From Clostridia bacterium (GTDB lineage: Bacteria; Bacillota; Clostridia; Christensenellales; Aristaeellaceae): a stretch of 37,450 bases of DNA. The stretch lies in the NCBI GenBank assembly GCA_017469265.1, contig JAFUGS010000004.1, positions 1 through 37,450 of the forward strand. Reading direction: 5' to 3'. This document shows positions 8,176-17,222 of the stretch, in pieces; position 1 is the stretch's first letter; every line of letters begins with the position of its first letter. Both the position numbers and the translations under genes were made by a program. The notes beneath the pieces were generated by a model. It was not told the DNA's origin and did not search any database. It saw nothing but the letters and a program-made list of their open reading frames with translations.

Positions 8176-10185
8176 TCAGTTCAGGGCGACATGAAATCCC
8201 TTTTGCTGAAAAAAGCGGCGGGCCTGCCGTTCAATCGCAATCCGCTCTTTTTCCAGCGCAGGCTGCTCCTCCAGTTCACGCACACTTTGCAGCGCTTCAT
8301 CCAGCAGGCGCGTATCACCATCCATCAGAAATCCCTGCAGCGCCTCTCCGCTTTGACGGGTACCCATCAGATCCCCCGGTCCGCGCAGCTCCAAATCCTT
8401 CTGCGCGACCAGGAAACCGTCATTGGTTTCACACAGAATGCGCAGTTTTTCGCTGCTGCTGCTCAGCAGGAAACACCAGCTTTCCTGGCTGCCGCGGCCT
8501 ACGCGACCCCGAAGCTGGTGAAGCTGACTCAAGCCAAAGCGTTCCGCGTTTTCAACGATCATAATGGTGGCATTGGGAACATTAACGCCGACTTCAATGA
8601 CGGTTGTCGCGATCAGTACGTCCATCTCTCCCGTGGCAAACAGCCGGAGGACTTCCTCTTTTTCTTCACTTTTCTGCTGACCCCATGTCAGCCCGACACG
8701 CAGATCTTTCAGCTCATGCTGCGACAGTTCTTCAAACAGCGCTTTTGCGCTCCGCACCTCATCCAGCGCCTCGCTGTCTTCCACCAGCGGACAGACAATG
8801 TAAGCCTGCTGTCCTTCCCGGATTCTGTCCCGCAGAAACTGATACATTCCAGCGCGCTTTTCCGCGGGCACCAGACGCGTCTTTACCGGCTTTCTTCCTG
8901 GTGGAAGCTCGTCCACGATGCTTAAGCGCAGATCTCCGTAAAGGATCAGAGCCAGGGTTCTTGGAATGGGGGTTGCGGACATGACCAGGACATGCGGGGC
9001 ACGAGATGACGCGCCCACGCCTTTTTCCTGCAGGCGGCTGCGCTGCCTGACACCGAAGCGATGCTGTTCATCAGTAACGACCAGGCCCAGGCGATGGTAT
9101 TCAACCCCTTCGCTGATAAGGGCATGCGTCCCGAATACCGCGTCACAGGAACCTTCTGCCAGCGCCTGCAGCGTCTCCCGTCTTTCTTTTGTTTTTGTGT
9201 TCCCGGTCAGCAGTCTGCAGCGTATTCCTGCCGGAGCCAGCTGTCTGACCGCGTTTTCATAATGCTGTCTGGCCAGAATTTCCGTCGGCGCCATCATGGC
9301 GCTCTGAAAGCCCGCGCGCCAGGCCAGATAAATGGCACCAAAGGCCAGGGCGGTTTTTCCGCATCCGACATCCCCCTGTACCAGGCGTGACATGGCCTGA
9401 TCCCGATTCATATCCTGAAGCAGTTCCCGCAGTACCCGTCTCTGTGCCCCGGTTGGTGGGAAAGGCATCTTCTCCCAGAACAGCTCAGCTTCTTCCATCG
9501 GAAGATCCATAGACCATCCGTCCAGCGCGTCGTGCTGATGGATGGCGACACCCATCAGGTACATGAGCATTCCCTCAAAGCTCAGCCGCCGACGCGCGGA
9601 CTTCAGCTGCTCCAGACTGTCCGGAAAGTGTGCCTGCCGCAGCGCGTCTGAAAGCCCAATCAGCAAATGCCGCTCCCGAAAAGACCTGGGCAGGGTTTCC
9701 GGACATACCTCCTCCACAAGGGAAAGGCCTTCCCTTATCATGCTTTGCAGGGTTTTGCCCGGGAGGCCTTTCACCGCGCGGTATACCGGCTTCCAGCCCG
9801 GAGTCTGGACAATCTGAGGGTTCAGAAGCTGAAGGTGCTGGTTTTTCCGGCTGACGCGTCCGTAAAGCTGAACAACGGTACCAACAGGCAGCTGCTGCAT
9901 CATCCAGGGTTCATTGAACCAGCAAAGGGCCAGCTTTCCAGTTTCGTCCTGTAGGGACGCGGTCACGCGGCTGCGGCCGCGAAAATAAGCGATTCGGGGC
10001 TTATCATTCACAATGCCCCGTATCATTGCCTGACCTTCGCCCAGCTGACAAATACACTGAACAGTGGTCTGATCCTCATAGCGCACGGGCAGAAAAAACA
10101 GCAAATCGCGCAATGAGGAAATCCCCATTGCGCGCAAATGACTGATTCTGGTTGGCCCAAGACCCTTTAAATCTTTTAATTCCAT
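8176..10185 (-). CDS. recG: ATP-dependent DNA helicase RecG
   Basis: 669 aa. RecG reverses stalled forks and branch-migrates Holliday junctions. An N-terminal wedge/OB region is followed by helicase motif I QGDVGCGKT (about 270), the RecG-type DEQHRFG box (about 370), MSATPIPRTL, and the TRG/C-terminal segments with QLRGRVGRG. The ATG at 10185 (MELKDL) is chosen over a TTG six codons upstream because GGACGGAG lies just before it. It is the last gene of the asp23-fakA-recG set, as in Bacillus relatives where yloU-yloV lie near recG. Confidence 0.97.
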   Translation of the reverse strand: MELKDLKGLGPTRISHLRAMGISSLRDLLFFLPVRYEDQTTVQCICQLGEGQAMIRGIVNDKPRIAYFRGRSRVTASLQDETGKLALCWFNEPWMMQQLPVGTVVQLYGRVSRKNQHLQLLNPQIVQTPGWKPVYRAVKGLPGKTLQSMIREGLSLVEEVCPETLPRSFRERHLLIGLSDALRQAHFPDSLEQLKSARRRLSFEGMLMYLMGVAIHQHDALDGWSMDLPMEEAELFWEKMPFPPTGAQRRVLRELLQDMNRDQAMSRLVQGDVGCGKTALAFGAIYLAWRAGFQSAMMAPTEILARQHYENAVRQLAPAGIRCRLLTGNTKTKERRETLQALAEGSCDAVFGTHALISEGVEYHRLGLVVTDEQHRFGVRQRSRLQEKGVGASSRAPHVLVMSATPIPRTLALILYGDLRLSIVDELPPGRKPVKTRLVPAEKRAGMYQFLRDRIREGQQAYIVCPLVEDSEALDEVRSAKALFEELSQHELKDLRVGLTWGQQKSEEKEEVLRLFATGEMDVLIATTVIEVGVNVPNATIMIVENAERFGLSQLHQLRGRVGRGSQESWCFLLSSSSEKLRILCETNDGFLVAQKDLELRGPGDLMGTRQSGEALQGFLMDGDTRLLDEALQSVRELEEQPALEKERIAIERQARRFFQQKGFHVALN

Positions 10186-10231
10186 GATGCTCCGTCCCGT
10201 CAAACGGATAATTGCAGTTCCCAGAATGCCT

Positions 10232-11905
10232 TTATTCTACGGAAATAAGGTAATAATACAGCGGCTGACCGCCGTTATGGTATTCTACATCGCAATGATC
10301 GTAGAGCCCGGCGAGCTCTGCTGTCAGAGCCTCCGCGTCCGCTTCTGCCACGTCCGCGCCGAAATAAACCGTGATCAGTTCATCCTCGTCCGTCACCACG
10401 TTTTTCAGCGTCTCCAGTGCGACATCGTGAATGGAAGGCCCGGAAAACGCGATCTGTCCATTGTGCAGGCCGATAATATCCCCTTCCTTGATGGCGATTC
10501 CGTTATACTCACTGTCACGGATTGCGTAAGTAACCGTTGCTGTCTTCACATGCTCTGCTGCTTCACACATGCGGGAGAAATTCATTTCCACATCCTGATC
10601 TCCCTGGAAAGCAATGGCTGCAGCAATTCCCATGGCGACATTTTTCGTGGGGATGACACGGACATCTTTTTTGCTCATTTTCGCCGCCTGATTTGCCGCG
10701 AAAATCACATTCCCATTATTGGGAAGGATGTAAACGTGCGCAGCATGCACCCGATTCAGCGCGCAGAGAATATCATCCACGGAGGGATTCATAGTCTGCC
10801 CGCCTTCCACGACCTGATCCACGCTCAGATCCTGGAAGAAGGAGGTAAACCCGGCCCCCAGGGAAACGGCGACCATTCCATATTCCTTCTCGGGAACATC
10901 TTCTTCCGGCGTCTCCGCTTCGGGGCTGTCCGCAGCTGGCGCGTTCTCCGCCTCCAGGGCCCGCTTCATCTCAGCCAGGTTATCAATGGTCACATTCAGG
11001 ATTTCGCCCAGTTCAACGCCATACTCCAGCGCGGAACCCGGATTATCCGTATGCACGTGAACCTTTGCGCCGGAAAGATCACCGTTTACCAGCACGCAGT
11101 CACCGATACGGTTCAGCCGGCGGCGGAAAGAATCCAGATCATGTTCATCGCAATCCTCCCGGAAACGGGAGAGCTCAAACTGGACGCAGTAGGTATGCGT
11201 AAGCTCGCGGGACAGATCATGCCACTCATCGGAAGGATCCTTTGTTCCTTCCTCCATTCCGGTTTCTGTCAGGTTGATGTCCTCTCCCCGAAGCACCGCG
11301 GCGTATCCCTGATAGATCAGCAGCAGGCCGCGACCGCCGGAATCCACGACACCAGCCTGTTTCAGGGCCGGCAGCATGTCCGGCGTCTTTTTCAGAATCG
11401 CCTCGCCGCTTTTCAGGATCACGCTGATCAATCCGTCGTAATCATCGGGATACTTCTCCGTCTGTTTGATGGCATCCTCCGCCACCACACGTGCGACGGT
11501 CAGAATGGTCCCTTCCTTTGGCTTCATGACCGCTTTATATGCCACTTCGGCGCCTTTGGCCAGCGCCTCGGCAAACTGCCTGGGGGTGATTTTTTCCTCG
11601 CCTTTTAAAGCCTTTGAAAAGCCGCGGAAAAGCTGGCTGGTAATAACGCCGCTGTTTCCTCGCGCGCCTTTCAGTGCGCCTTTGGACAGCGCCGCGGCCG
11701 CCTCGTCCGCCCGCAGAAACTCCTTGCTGTTGATTTCCCGAATCGCGCTCTGCATGGTCAGGGACATATTTGTCCCCGTGTCGCCATCGGGTACGGGGAA
11801 GACGTTCAGTGCGTCTACCGCTTCCCGGTTCTTTTCCAGCAGTGCTGCGCCCGCCATCGCCATATCCCGCAGCAGCAGGCCGTCAATCGTCTTAAACTGT
11901 ATCAA
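10232..11905 (-). CDS. fakA: Fatty acid kinase catalytic subunit FakA (YloV, DAK2 domain)
   Basis: 557 aa. FakA phosphorylates fatty acids held by FakB to acyl-phosphates, which feed PlsX/PlsY. The N-terminal DAK2 ATP-binding domain shows FPVPDGDTGTNMSLTM (36-51, with the metal-binding aspartates) and KGARGNSGVITSQLFRG. The middle and C-terminal YloV domains follow, interrupted by an acidic, proline-rich linker (near residues 330-350). The start is TTG at 11905, preceded by GGAGGGG. It is 52 bases downstream of asp23, the classic yloU-yloV pair. No fakB is in the window; plsY at 4011 is a pathway partner. Confidence 0.93.
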   Translation of the reverse strand: MIQFKTIDGLLLRDMAMAGAALLEKNREAVDALNVFPVPDGDTGTNMSLTMQSAIREINSKEFLRADEAAAALSKGALKGARGNSGVITSQLFRGFSKALKGEEKITPRQFAEALAKGAEVAYKAVMKPKEGTILTVARVVAEDAIKQTEKYPDDYDGLISVILKSGEAILKKTPDMLPALKQAGVVDSGGRGLLLIYQGYAAVLRGEDINLTETGMEEGTKDPSDEWHDLSRELTHTYCVQFELSRFREDCDEHDLDSFRRRLNRIGDCVLVNGDLSGAKVHVHTDNPGSALEYGVELGEILNVTIDNLAEMKRALEAENAPAADSPEAETPEEDVPEKEYGMVAVSLGAGFTSFFQDLSVDQVVEGGQTMNPSVDDILCALNRVHAAHVYILPNNGNVIFAANQAAKMSKKDVRVIPTKNVAMGIAAAIAFQGDQDVEMNFSRMCEAAEHVKTATVTYAIRDSEYNGIAIKEGDIIGLHNGQIAFSGPSIHDVALETLKNVVTDEDELITVYFGADVAEADAEALTAELAGLYDHCDVEYHNGGQPLYYYLISVE

Positions 11906-11957
11906 AGGTTTCCCCTCCGTCCATCATAGTGAAAAGCGATCTTTTCATGAGGCTGAA

Positions 11958-12308
11958 TCAGATCCGAATTCCCTCCACGGAAATGCTGACCTTCCGGACC
12001 TTCACGCCGGCCATGGCTTCCAGCTTGTATCGAACCGTGTCCACGATGGTCTTGCAGACCTCGGCGATGGACACGCCATATTCCACAATGATAAACAGAT
12101 CCACATCCAGCATGTCTCCAACGTTCCGGATCTGAACACCCTTGGACAGGTTCTCACGTCCAAGCCATTCCACCAGTCCGTCGGTGGCCCGTTTGCCGCA
12201 CATGGCCACGATTCCATAGCATTCGAGCGCGGCGTAGCCAACCACCTTCATCAGGACATCTTCCGAGATAAAGACCGTTCCTTCGTCATTCCTGATCTTG
12301 CATTCCAT
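11958..12308 (-). CDS. Asp23/Gls24 family envelope stress response protein (YloU)
   Basis: 116 aa, the normal size for the small Asp23 family. Conserved features include an N-terminal strand with ISEDVLMKVVGYAALECYG, then VDLFIIVEYGVSIAEV and a terminal VSISVEGI. Members form membrane-proximal or cytosolic assemblies linked to envelope stress. The ATG at 12308 follows AAAGGGGGAAAT. It is first in the operon with fakA and recG and has a good promoter 60-90 bases upstream. Confidence 0.93.
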   Translation of the reverse strand: MECKIRNDEGTVFISEDVLMKVVGYAALECYGIVAMCGKRATDGLVEWLGRENLSKGVQIRNVGDMLDVDLFIIVEYGVSIAEVCKTIVDTVRYKLEAMAGVKVRKVSISVEGIRI

Positions 12309-12366
12309 AAAACCGATTTCCCCCTTTTCCTGCCCGCGGAGCGGACTGTTTCCAAAGGACAGGGGA

Positions 12367-12395
12367 ATTATACCTGATTATCCCCCTTTAATCAA
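12367..12395 (-). promoter_or_regulatory. Promoter of asp23-fakA-recG
   Basis: Minus strand: TTGATT (12395-12390), 17-base spacer, TATAAT (12372-12367). It is divergent from the T-box promoter, with 20 bases between the two -35 hexamers. Confidence 0.7.
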
Positions 12396-12415
12396 GTTTT
12401 TTCCAAAAAAGCCTC

Positions 12416-12445
12416 TTGACAAAGCCCTTGTGGAAAAGCTAAACT
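12416..12445 (+). promoter_or_regulatory. Promoter of the tyrosine T-box transcript
   Basis: TTGACA (12416-12421), 18-base spacer, TAAACT (12440-12445). Transcription would begin near 12452, immediately before the T-box Stem I. Confidence 0.65.
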
Positions 12446-12454
12446 GTTTCTGTT

Positions 12455-12687
12455 GCGATGAAGGGGAGAAAGCCGTCGACACCCTTTGCAGAGAGATCCC
12501 GGCAGGTGAAAGGGGTCAAGGGTTCCCGGTTCTATACACCCCGGAGCATTCTCGCTGAAGGCTTTTTCCGAAAGCTGTGTAGGCGGAACCGGTGCGCCGG
12601 ATACAGCGCCTACGAGAGGCAGTTCTTCTGCCTGAATGGAAGTGGTACCGCGGTTCCTCCCCGCCTTCCGGTGGGAGAGGTTTTTTT
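12455..12687 (+). promoter_or_regulatory. T-box riboswitch leader, probably tyrosine-responsive
   Basis: The leader has the order of T-box elements. The Stem I base pairs AAAGCC (12469-12474) with GGCTTT (12560-12565), enclosing an AGAGAGA-containing arm. A specifier region TCTATACACC (12531-12540) follows. A hairpin AGGCAG/CTGCCT lies near 12617-12632. The T-box core is TGGTACCGCGGTT (12643-12655). The intrinsic terminator is CCTCCCCGCC/GGTGGGAGAGG (12656-12680) with seven T. Specifier candidates UAC (12535-12537, followed by A) and the overlapping UAU are both Tyr codons, and the downstream operon contains tyrS. The UGGU bulge fits a tRNA with A at position 73, as in tRNA-Tyr. Uncharged tRNA would favour the antiterminator and turn on the operon. 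A Phe reading (UUC at 12529-12532) is less likely. Confidence 0.9.
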
Positions 12688-12711
12688 GTATGAAAAAGGA
12701 GGTGTTCCGGG

Positions 12712-13893
12712 ATGAATCTTTCGTCCCTCCAGTATGCCCGTCGTTTTGACCAGGTGTCCGGCAGCGCGATCCGTGAGATCTTCAAGGTCATCGCGCAGCC
12801 GGGAATGATTTCTTTTGCGGGGGGCAATCCTTCCCTCGCCGCCCTGCCGGACGAGAAAGCCGCCGAGCTTTCTTCGCTCGTCCTGAAGGAAAACGGCAAG
12901 GCCATCCTGCAATACGGTGCGACAGAAGGCTATCCGGCCCTGATCGAGAGTCTGAAAGCCTGGATCCCAGCGCATTTGGGTTTCGAAGCGCCGGCCGTGC
13001 TGCCTGTAACAGGCTCTACCCAGGCCATGGATCTGCTCTGCAAAGCCATGATCAATCCGGGAGACCGGATCATCGTGGAAGATCCGTCTTTTCTTGGCAA
13101 TCTGCAGTGCATGAAGCTGTATGAGGCGGAACTGGTCCCTGTGGACAGCCAGGAAGATGGGTTGGACGTGTGCCACCTGGAACGCCTGATTCAGGCCCAA
13201 AAGTCCAAAATGATCTATACGATTCCAACCTTTCAGAATCCGACCGGAAAAACGCTGTCGCTGGCAAAGCGGAAAATAATCGCGGAGCTTGCCTGCCAGT
13301 ACGGCGTTCTGGTGGCGGAGGACGATCCATACCGGGATCTTCGGTACCGTGGAGAAGCCCTGCCGCCCATCAAGTCCTTTGATTCGGAAGGATGGGTTGT
13401 ATACTTCGGCTCCTTCAGCAAGATCATTTCCCCTGGCCTGCGGGTAGGCTTCATGGCCGGAGACGCCGGTATCCTGCGAAAATGCACCATTGGCAAACAG
13501 TCCTCCGATGTGCACACCGCCAATCTGACACAGGCCATCGTGGATCAGTTTCTGCGGCAGGACCTGCTGCCGGATCATATCGCCCGGATCTCCCGGGATT
13601 ATGCCGCCCAGTGTGACGCGATGCTGGAAGAGCTGGCCCGTTTCCCCGCCGGTGTTTCCTATACCCGGCCGGAAGGCGGTCTCTTTATCTGGGTGGAACT
13701 GCCGGAACGGCTGAATGCGAAGGATCTGCTGCAGCAGGCGATTGCGAGGAAGGTCGCTTTCGTCCCCGGAACCCATTTTTACTGCGGCGGGGAGCATGAA
13801 AACACGCTTCGGCTGAATTTCTCCGCCAGCACCCTGGATCAGATTCACGAGGGCATGACAATCCTGCGGAAACTGATCGAAGAAAGCCTTTAA
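12712..13893 (+). CDS. PLP-dependent class I/II aminotransferase, probably aromatic or 2-aminoadipate type
   Basis: 393 aa fold-type I aminotransferase. ISFAGGNPS near the N-terminus binds substrate, YGATEGYPAL is typical of the LysN/aromatic aminotransferase branch, and GSFSKIISPGLRVGF carries the PLP-binding Lys237. NPTGKT and a C-terminal RLNFS with the carboxylate-binding Arg are also present. It lacks the N-terminal GntR helix-turn-helix of MocR regulators. AAGGAGG (12697-12703) precedes the ATG. It lies directly behind a Tyr-type T-box and 20 bases ahead of tyrS, so I infer a role in tyrosine/aromatic amino-acid formation. Substrate specificity cannot be read from sequence. Confidence 0.88.
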   Translation: MNLSSLQYARRFDQVSGSAIREIFKVIAQPGMISFAGGNPSLAALPDEKAAELSSLVLKENGKAILQYGATEGYPALIESLKAWIPAHLGFEAPAVLPVTGSTQAMDLLCKAMINPGDRIIVEDPSFLGNLQCMKLYEAELVPVDSQEDGLDVCHLERLIQAQKSKMIYTIPTFQNPTGKTLSLAKRKIIAELACQYGVLVAEDDPYRDLRYRGEALPPIKSFDSEGWVVYFGSFSKIISPGLRVGFMAGDAGILRKCTIGKQSSDVHTANLTQAIVDQFLRQDLLPDHIARISRDYAAQCDAMLEELARFPAGVSYTRPEGGLFIWVELPERLNAKDLLQQAIARKVAFVPGTHFYCGGEHENTLRLNFSASTLDQIHEGMTILRKLIEESL

Positions 13894-13913
13894 GAAAGAG
13901 AGGATAATTCTCC

Positions 13914-15140
13914 ATGGAACATATTCTGGATATCCTGAAAGATCGCGGCTTTATCGCCCAGACCACCTTTGAGGATGAACTGTATGAACAGCTGAAATCC
14001 CCCACAACTTTCTATGTGGGTTTTGATCCCACGGCTGACAGCCTGCACATCGGCCATTATATTCCAATTATGGCCATGGCGCATATGCAGAAAGCAGGGC
14101 ATCGGCCGATTGCCCTGATGGGCGGTGGCACCGCCATGATCGGTGACCCCTCCGGGAAAACGGACATGCGGAAAATGATGACCGTCGAAACCATTGACCA
14201 TAATGTGGAATGTATCAAAAAACAGATGTCCCGCTTCCTGGATTTCAGCGATGGACAGGCTATTATTGTCAACAACGGCGACTGGCTGCGCCATCTGAAT
14301 TTCATTGAATTCATGCGGGATATCGGTTCCATGTTCAATGTGAACCGCATGCTGACCGCTGAATGCTACAAAGCGCGTATGGCTACGGAAAACGGTCTGT
14401 CCTTCCTGGAGTTCACCTACATGCTGATGCAGAGCTACGATTTTCTTGAGCTCTTTCAGCGGTATGGATGCCGGCTGGAGATGGGCGGAAATGATCAGTG
14501 GAGCAATATGCTGGGCGGCGCGGATCTGGTGCGCAGAAAGCTGAAGGAGAAAGCGTTTGCCTGCACCTTCCAGCTGCTGCTGACCCATGATGGACGGAAA
14601 ATGGGCAAGACGGAGGCTGGCGCGCTCTGGCTGGACCCGAACAAGACAAAGCCTTATGATTTTTACCAGTACTGGCGGAATGTAGATGACCAGGATGTGC
14701 AGAAATGCCTGTCCCTGCTTACCTTCCTGCCCATGGATGAGGTCCGGCGGCTCAGCGCGCTGCAGGGAGCGGAAATCAACGAAGCCAAAAAGATCCTGGC
14801 CTACGAGGTTACGAAACTGGTTCATGGCGAAGAAGAGGCAAAAAAAGCCGCGGAAGGCGCCAGTTCTCTTTTCTCCGGAGGCGGGAGCTCTGAAAATGTG
14901 CCAACACTGCAGCTGACCGTCGATGAGCTGGCCGCGGACGGCAGAATCTCCACCATGCTGGTTCGCGCGGGACTCTGCAAAAGCCAGAGCGACGCGCGAA
15001 AGCAGATCGAGCAGAATGCCGTTTCCCTGGAAGGCGAGAAGGTCACCGATCCCATGGCCAGCATTACAGCGGCACAGATTGGTGACGGTCTTCTGCTGAA
15101 AAAGGGCAAGAAGGGCTTCTGCCGCCTGCAGCTGCGATGA
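13914..15140 (+). CDS. tyrS: Tyrosyl-tRNA synthetase
   Basis: 408 aa class I synthetase that charges tRNA-Tyr. The HIGH motif is HIGH (45-48), the KMSKS equivalent is KMGKT (229-233), and GGNDQWSN contributes to tyrosine binding. A C-terminal S4 RNA-binding domain ([23 protein letters not shown]) completes the bacterial TyrRS layout. The weak site AGAGAGGATAA precedes the ATG. It is co-transcribed with the aminotransferase under the T-box and overlaps yigZ by ATGA. Confidence 0.97.
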   Translation: MEHILDILKDRGFIAQTTFEDELYEQLKSPTTFYVGFDPTADSLHIGHYIPIMAMAHMQKAGHRPIALMGGGTAMIGDPSGKTDMRKMMTVETIDHNVECIKKQMSRFLDFSDGQAIIVNNGDWLRHLNFIEFMRDIGSMFNVNRMLTAECYKARMATENGLSFLEFTYMLMQSYDFLELFQRYGCRLEMGGNDQWSNMLGGADLVRRKLKEKAFACTFQLLLTHDGRKMGKTEAGALWLDPNKTKPYDFYQYWRNVDDQDVQKCLSLLTFLPMDEVRRLSALQGAEINEAKKILAYEVTKLVHGEEEAKKAAEGASSLFSGGGSSENVPTLQLTVDELAADGRISTMLVRAGLCKSQSDARKQIEQNAVSLEGEKVTDPMASITAAQIGDGLLLKKGKKGFCRLQLR

Positions 15141-15772
15141 GCATCGAATCCTATCGGACGCTGGCCGGTCCCGGACGGGATGAAGTCGTCATCCAGAAAA
15201 GCCGGTTTATCGGTCAGGCATGGCCATGCGCCACGGAAGAAGACGCACTGGCCTGCCTCCGGCAGGTTCGCGAGCAGACCAGAGACGCGAAGCATCACTG
15301 TTACGCTTATATTATCGGACAGAATGAAGGAATTCTGCGCTACAGTGATGACGGAGAGCCTGGCGGCACTGCGGGGATGCCCATGCTGAGCCTGATGCGC
15401 AGTGAGCATCTGGTAAACTGCTGCTGTGTGGTGACGCGATACTTCGGCGGCATCCTGCTGGGTACCGGCGGTCTTGTCCGGGCCTATACCCAGGGCTGTC
15501 GGATCGCGCTGGATGCCGCCGGAATCGTCCGCATGGAGCGCACCTGTATGGATCTTTGTGAAGTGCCGTACGGGTACTGGGATTCTGTACAATATATGCT
15601 GGGAAAGCTTCCCGCGAAAACGGAGGATCTGTCCTTCGGGGCCGCGGTATCCTTTACGCTGCTGACCCGCGCCTTGGATCGGGAGAGGGTGCTGCGCGAA
15701 TTGGCACAGGCATCTGCCAGACAGCTGGAATCTTTGGAAGGCGGCGAAAAATTTGCTCCCTGGGAGGATTAA
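15137..15772 (+). CDS. YigZ/IMPACT family protein
   Basis: 211 aa. The N-terminal IMPACT/UPF0029 domain shows [35 protein letters not shown] and [20 protein letters not shown], all diagnostic. A C-terminal DUF1949 ferredoxin-like domain follows. Eukaryotic IMPACT modulates translation control through Gcn2; the bacterial function is unsettled, though the structure suggests nucleic-acid or GTPase-related binding. The start overlaps the tyrS stop (ATGA, 15137-15140), so translation is coupled. The stop lies inside the loop of the following terminator. Confidence 0.92.
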   Translation: MSIESYRTLAGPGRDEVVIQKSRFIGQAWPCATEEDALACLRQVREQTRDAKHHCYAYIIGQNEGILRYSDDGEPGGTAGMPMLSLMRSEHLVNCCCVVTRYFGGILLGTGGLVRAYTQGCRIALDAAGIVRMERTCMDLCEVPYGYWDSVQYMLGKLPAKTEDLSFGAAVSFTLLTRALDRERVLRELAQASARQLESLEGGEKFAPWED

Positions 15773-15788
15773 CCCAGGGAGCTTTTTT
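15755..15788 (+). terminator. Intrinsic terminator of the tyrS operon
   Basis: GCTCCCTGGG (15755-15764), loop containing the yigZ stop codon, CCCAGGGAGC (15773-15782), then TTTTTT. A perfect 10-bp stem. The opposite strand lacks a comparable T run directly after the stem, so service to deoD is weaker. Confidence 0.9.
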
Positions 15789-15789
15789 A

Positions 15790-16500
15790 TCAGGCGATTT
15801 CCAGCGCGATCCTCATCATTTCCCGGAAACCAATCTGCCGTTTTTCCGCCGGCATGCTTTCACCGGTCACAATGCTGTCGGAGATGGTACACAGACAGAG
15901 GGCATTCTTCCCTGCCCTGGCCGCGTTCAGGTACAGCGCGGCGGATTCCATTTCCACCGCCAATACCCCAAGCTTGCGCAGCGCCGTGGAATTCTTCCCT
16001 TCATCATAGAATACATCGGATGAATAGACAGGTCCGCAGATCACGTTTTTTCCGATTTTCTTTCCGGCTTCCACGGCCTTGTGCAGCAATTCGTAGCTGC
16101 AGCAGGGCGCCAGCTGTCCCCGGATTCCAAACTGGGCGCCGAATCCCGAATCGGTATAGGCGCTCATGGCGGCTACTATATCCATGAGCTGCAGTTTTTC
16201 ACTCATGGCACCTGCCGACCCAATCCGGATGATATTCTTTACATCATAAAAGTTAAACAGTTCATAGCTGTAGATGCCGATAGATGGCATGCCCATTCCG
16301 CTGGCCATGACCGATACTCTTTTTCCGTTCCACGTACCGGTATAGCCCTGCACGCCGCGTACATTGTTGACCAGCTGGGCATTTTCCAGATAGTGCTCCG
16401 CGATAAACTGTGAGCGCAGCGGATCTCCGGGCATGAGCACGGTATCCGCGAAGGCGCCTTCGGGAGCGTTGATATGCGGGGTGGGAATGTTCGGATTCAT
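15790..16500 (-). CDS. deoD: Purine-nucleoside phosphorylase, DeoD type
   Basis: 236 aa. Cleaves purine (deoxy)nucleosides with phosphate to free base and (deoxy)ribose-1-phosphate in salvage. Resembles E. coli DeoD throughout: TPHINAPEGAFADTVLMPGDPLR (its N-terminal phosphate/nucleoside region), VNNVRG, GMGMPSIGIY, IRIGSAGA, VEMESAALY (ribose binding) and TISDS with the catalytic Asp. The ATG at 16500 is chosen because AAAGGAGGTT precedes it; an upstream extension in the same frame lies inside tetR. It is the last gene of a minus-strand set with the flavoprotein and tetR. Confidence 0.95.
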   Translation of the reverse strand: MNPNIPTPHINAPEGAFADTVLMPGDPLRSQFIAEHYLENAQLVNNVRGVQGYTGTWNGKRVSVMASGMGMPSIGIYSYELFNFYDVKNIIRIGSAGAMSEKLQLMDIVAAMSAYTDSGFGAQFGIRGQLAPCCSYELLHKAVEAGKKIGKNVICGPVYSSDVFYDEGKNSTALRKLGVLAVEMESAALYLNAARAGKNALCLCTISDSIVTGESMPAEKRQIGFREMMRIALEIA

Positions 16501-16529
16501 GAAAGAACCTCCTTTAATATTTTTATAGG

Positions 16530-17222
16530 TCATTGATCTCCGCTTGAAATCCATAGAGCTTGGGTAATCTTCTCCAGCGCATCCGGATTCAGCAGTTCCA
16601 GGCTTCCATAAGGCGCAGAAATAAGGTTTTCCATCGCAGTCCGATAGGGCTCTACCCAGGCCAGGAGCTGTGCGGGCGTCACAGGGGCGCCGGTCTTTTC
16701 GTGGTTTTGCAGGATTTCCCGGCAAAGCTGACCCCAAAGATCATTGACAAGATCCAGGAGAATGGATGCTGTCACTTCGGGATAAAGCGTGAAAGCACGA
16801 TGCTGGGATATCATGCGTGCGAGTGCTTCCGCTGTTTGAGGCAGCCATGCCTGTTTCAGCGCTTCCTGATAGGCGGCAAGAATGCTCTTTCCTTCCGGCA
16901 GCAGAAAGACCGGCATCAACATCTTCAAAAAGCTCAGTCCTTCTCCCTGGAAGGGAATCATTCCGGAAAGCAGCTGGTTCATACGTTCCGTCCAATCGGC
17001 CGTTTTATTCTCAGAGAGGGCTTCCGCCGCAAGAGAGGCGCGGCGTTCACAGATTTTTTCCAGCACGAGCTCTTTGCTTTCAAAGTGGTGATAAAAACTG
17101 CCTTTACTCAGGTGCAGCTGATCCAGAATGTCCTGTACACCGGTTTTTTCATATCCGCGCTCAGTAAACAGCGCTTCGGCCGTTTCCAGAATCTGTTTCT
17201 TCCGTAAGTCACCTTTGATCAT
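16530..17222 (-). CDS. TetR/AcrR family transcriptional regulator
   Basis: 230 aa. The N-terminal TetR helix-turn-helix is clear: KKQILETAEALFTERGYEKTGV, ILDQLHLSKGSFYHHFESKELVL. The C-terminal ligand/dimerisation half is divergent and gives no substrate clue. The start overlaps the flavoprotein stop (ATGA at 17222-17219), so the two are translationally coupled. It may regulate its own cluster; no operator could be assigned. Confidence 0.9.
   Translation of the reverse strand: MIKGDLRKKQILETAEALFTERGYEKTGVQDILDQLHLSKGSFYHHFESKELVLEKICERRASLAAEALSENKTADWTERMNQLLSGMIPFQGEGLSFLKMLMPVFLLPEGKSILAAYQEALKQAWLPQTAEALARMISQHRAFTLYPEVTASILLDLVNDLWGQLCREILQNHEKTGAPVTPAQLLAWVEPYRTAMENLISAPYGSLELLNPDALEKITQALWISSGDQ

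Noticed and set aside
10184-11608. Long plus-strand open frame of 474 codons opposite fakA
   Set aside because: It is the antisense shadow of fakA, with no family motif, no ribosome-binding site and composition typical of complementary-strand frames.
12712-13893. MocR-type transcriptional regulator
   Set aside because: Only the aminotransferase fold is present; there is no N-terminal GntR DNA-binding domain.
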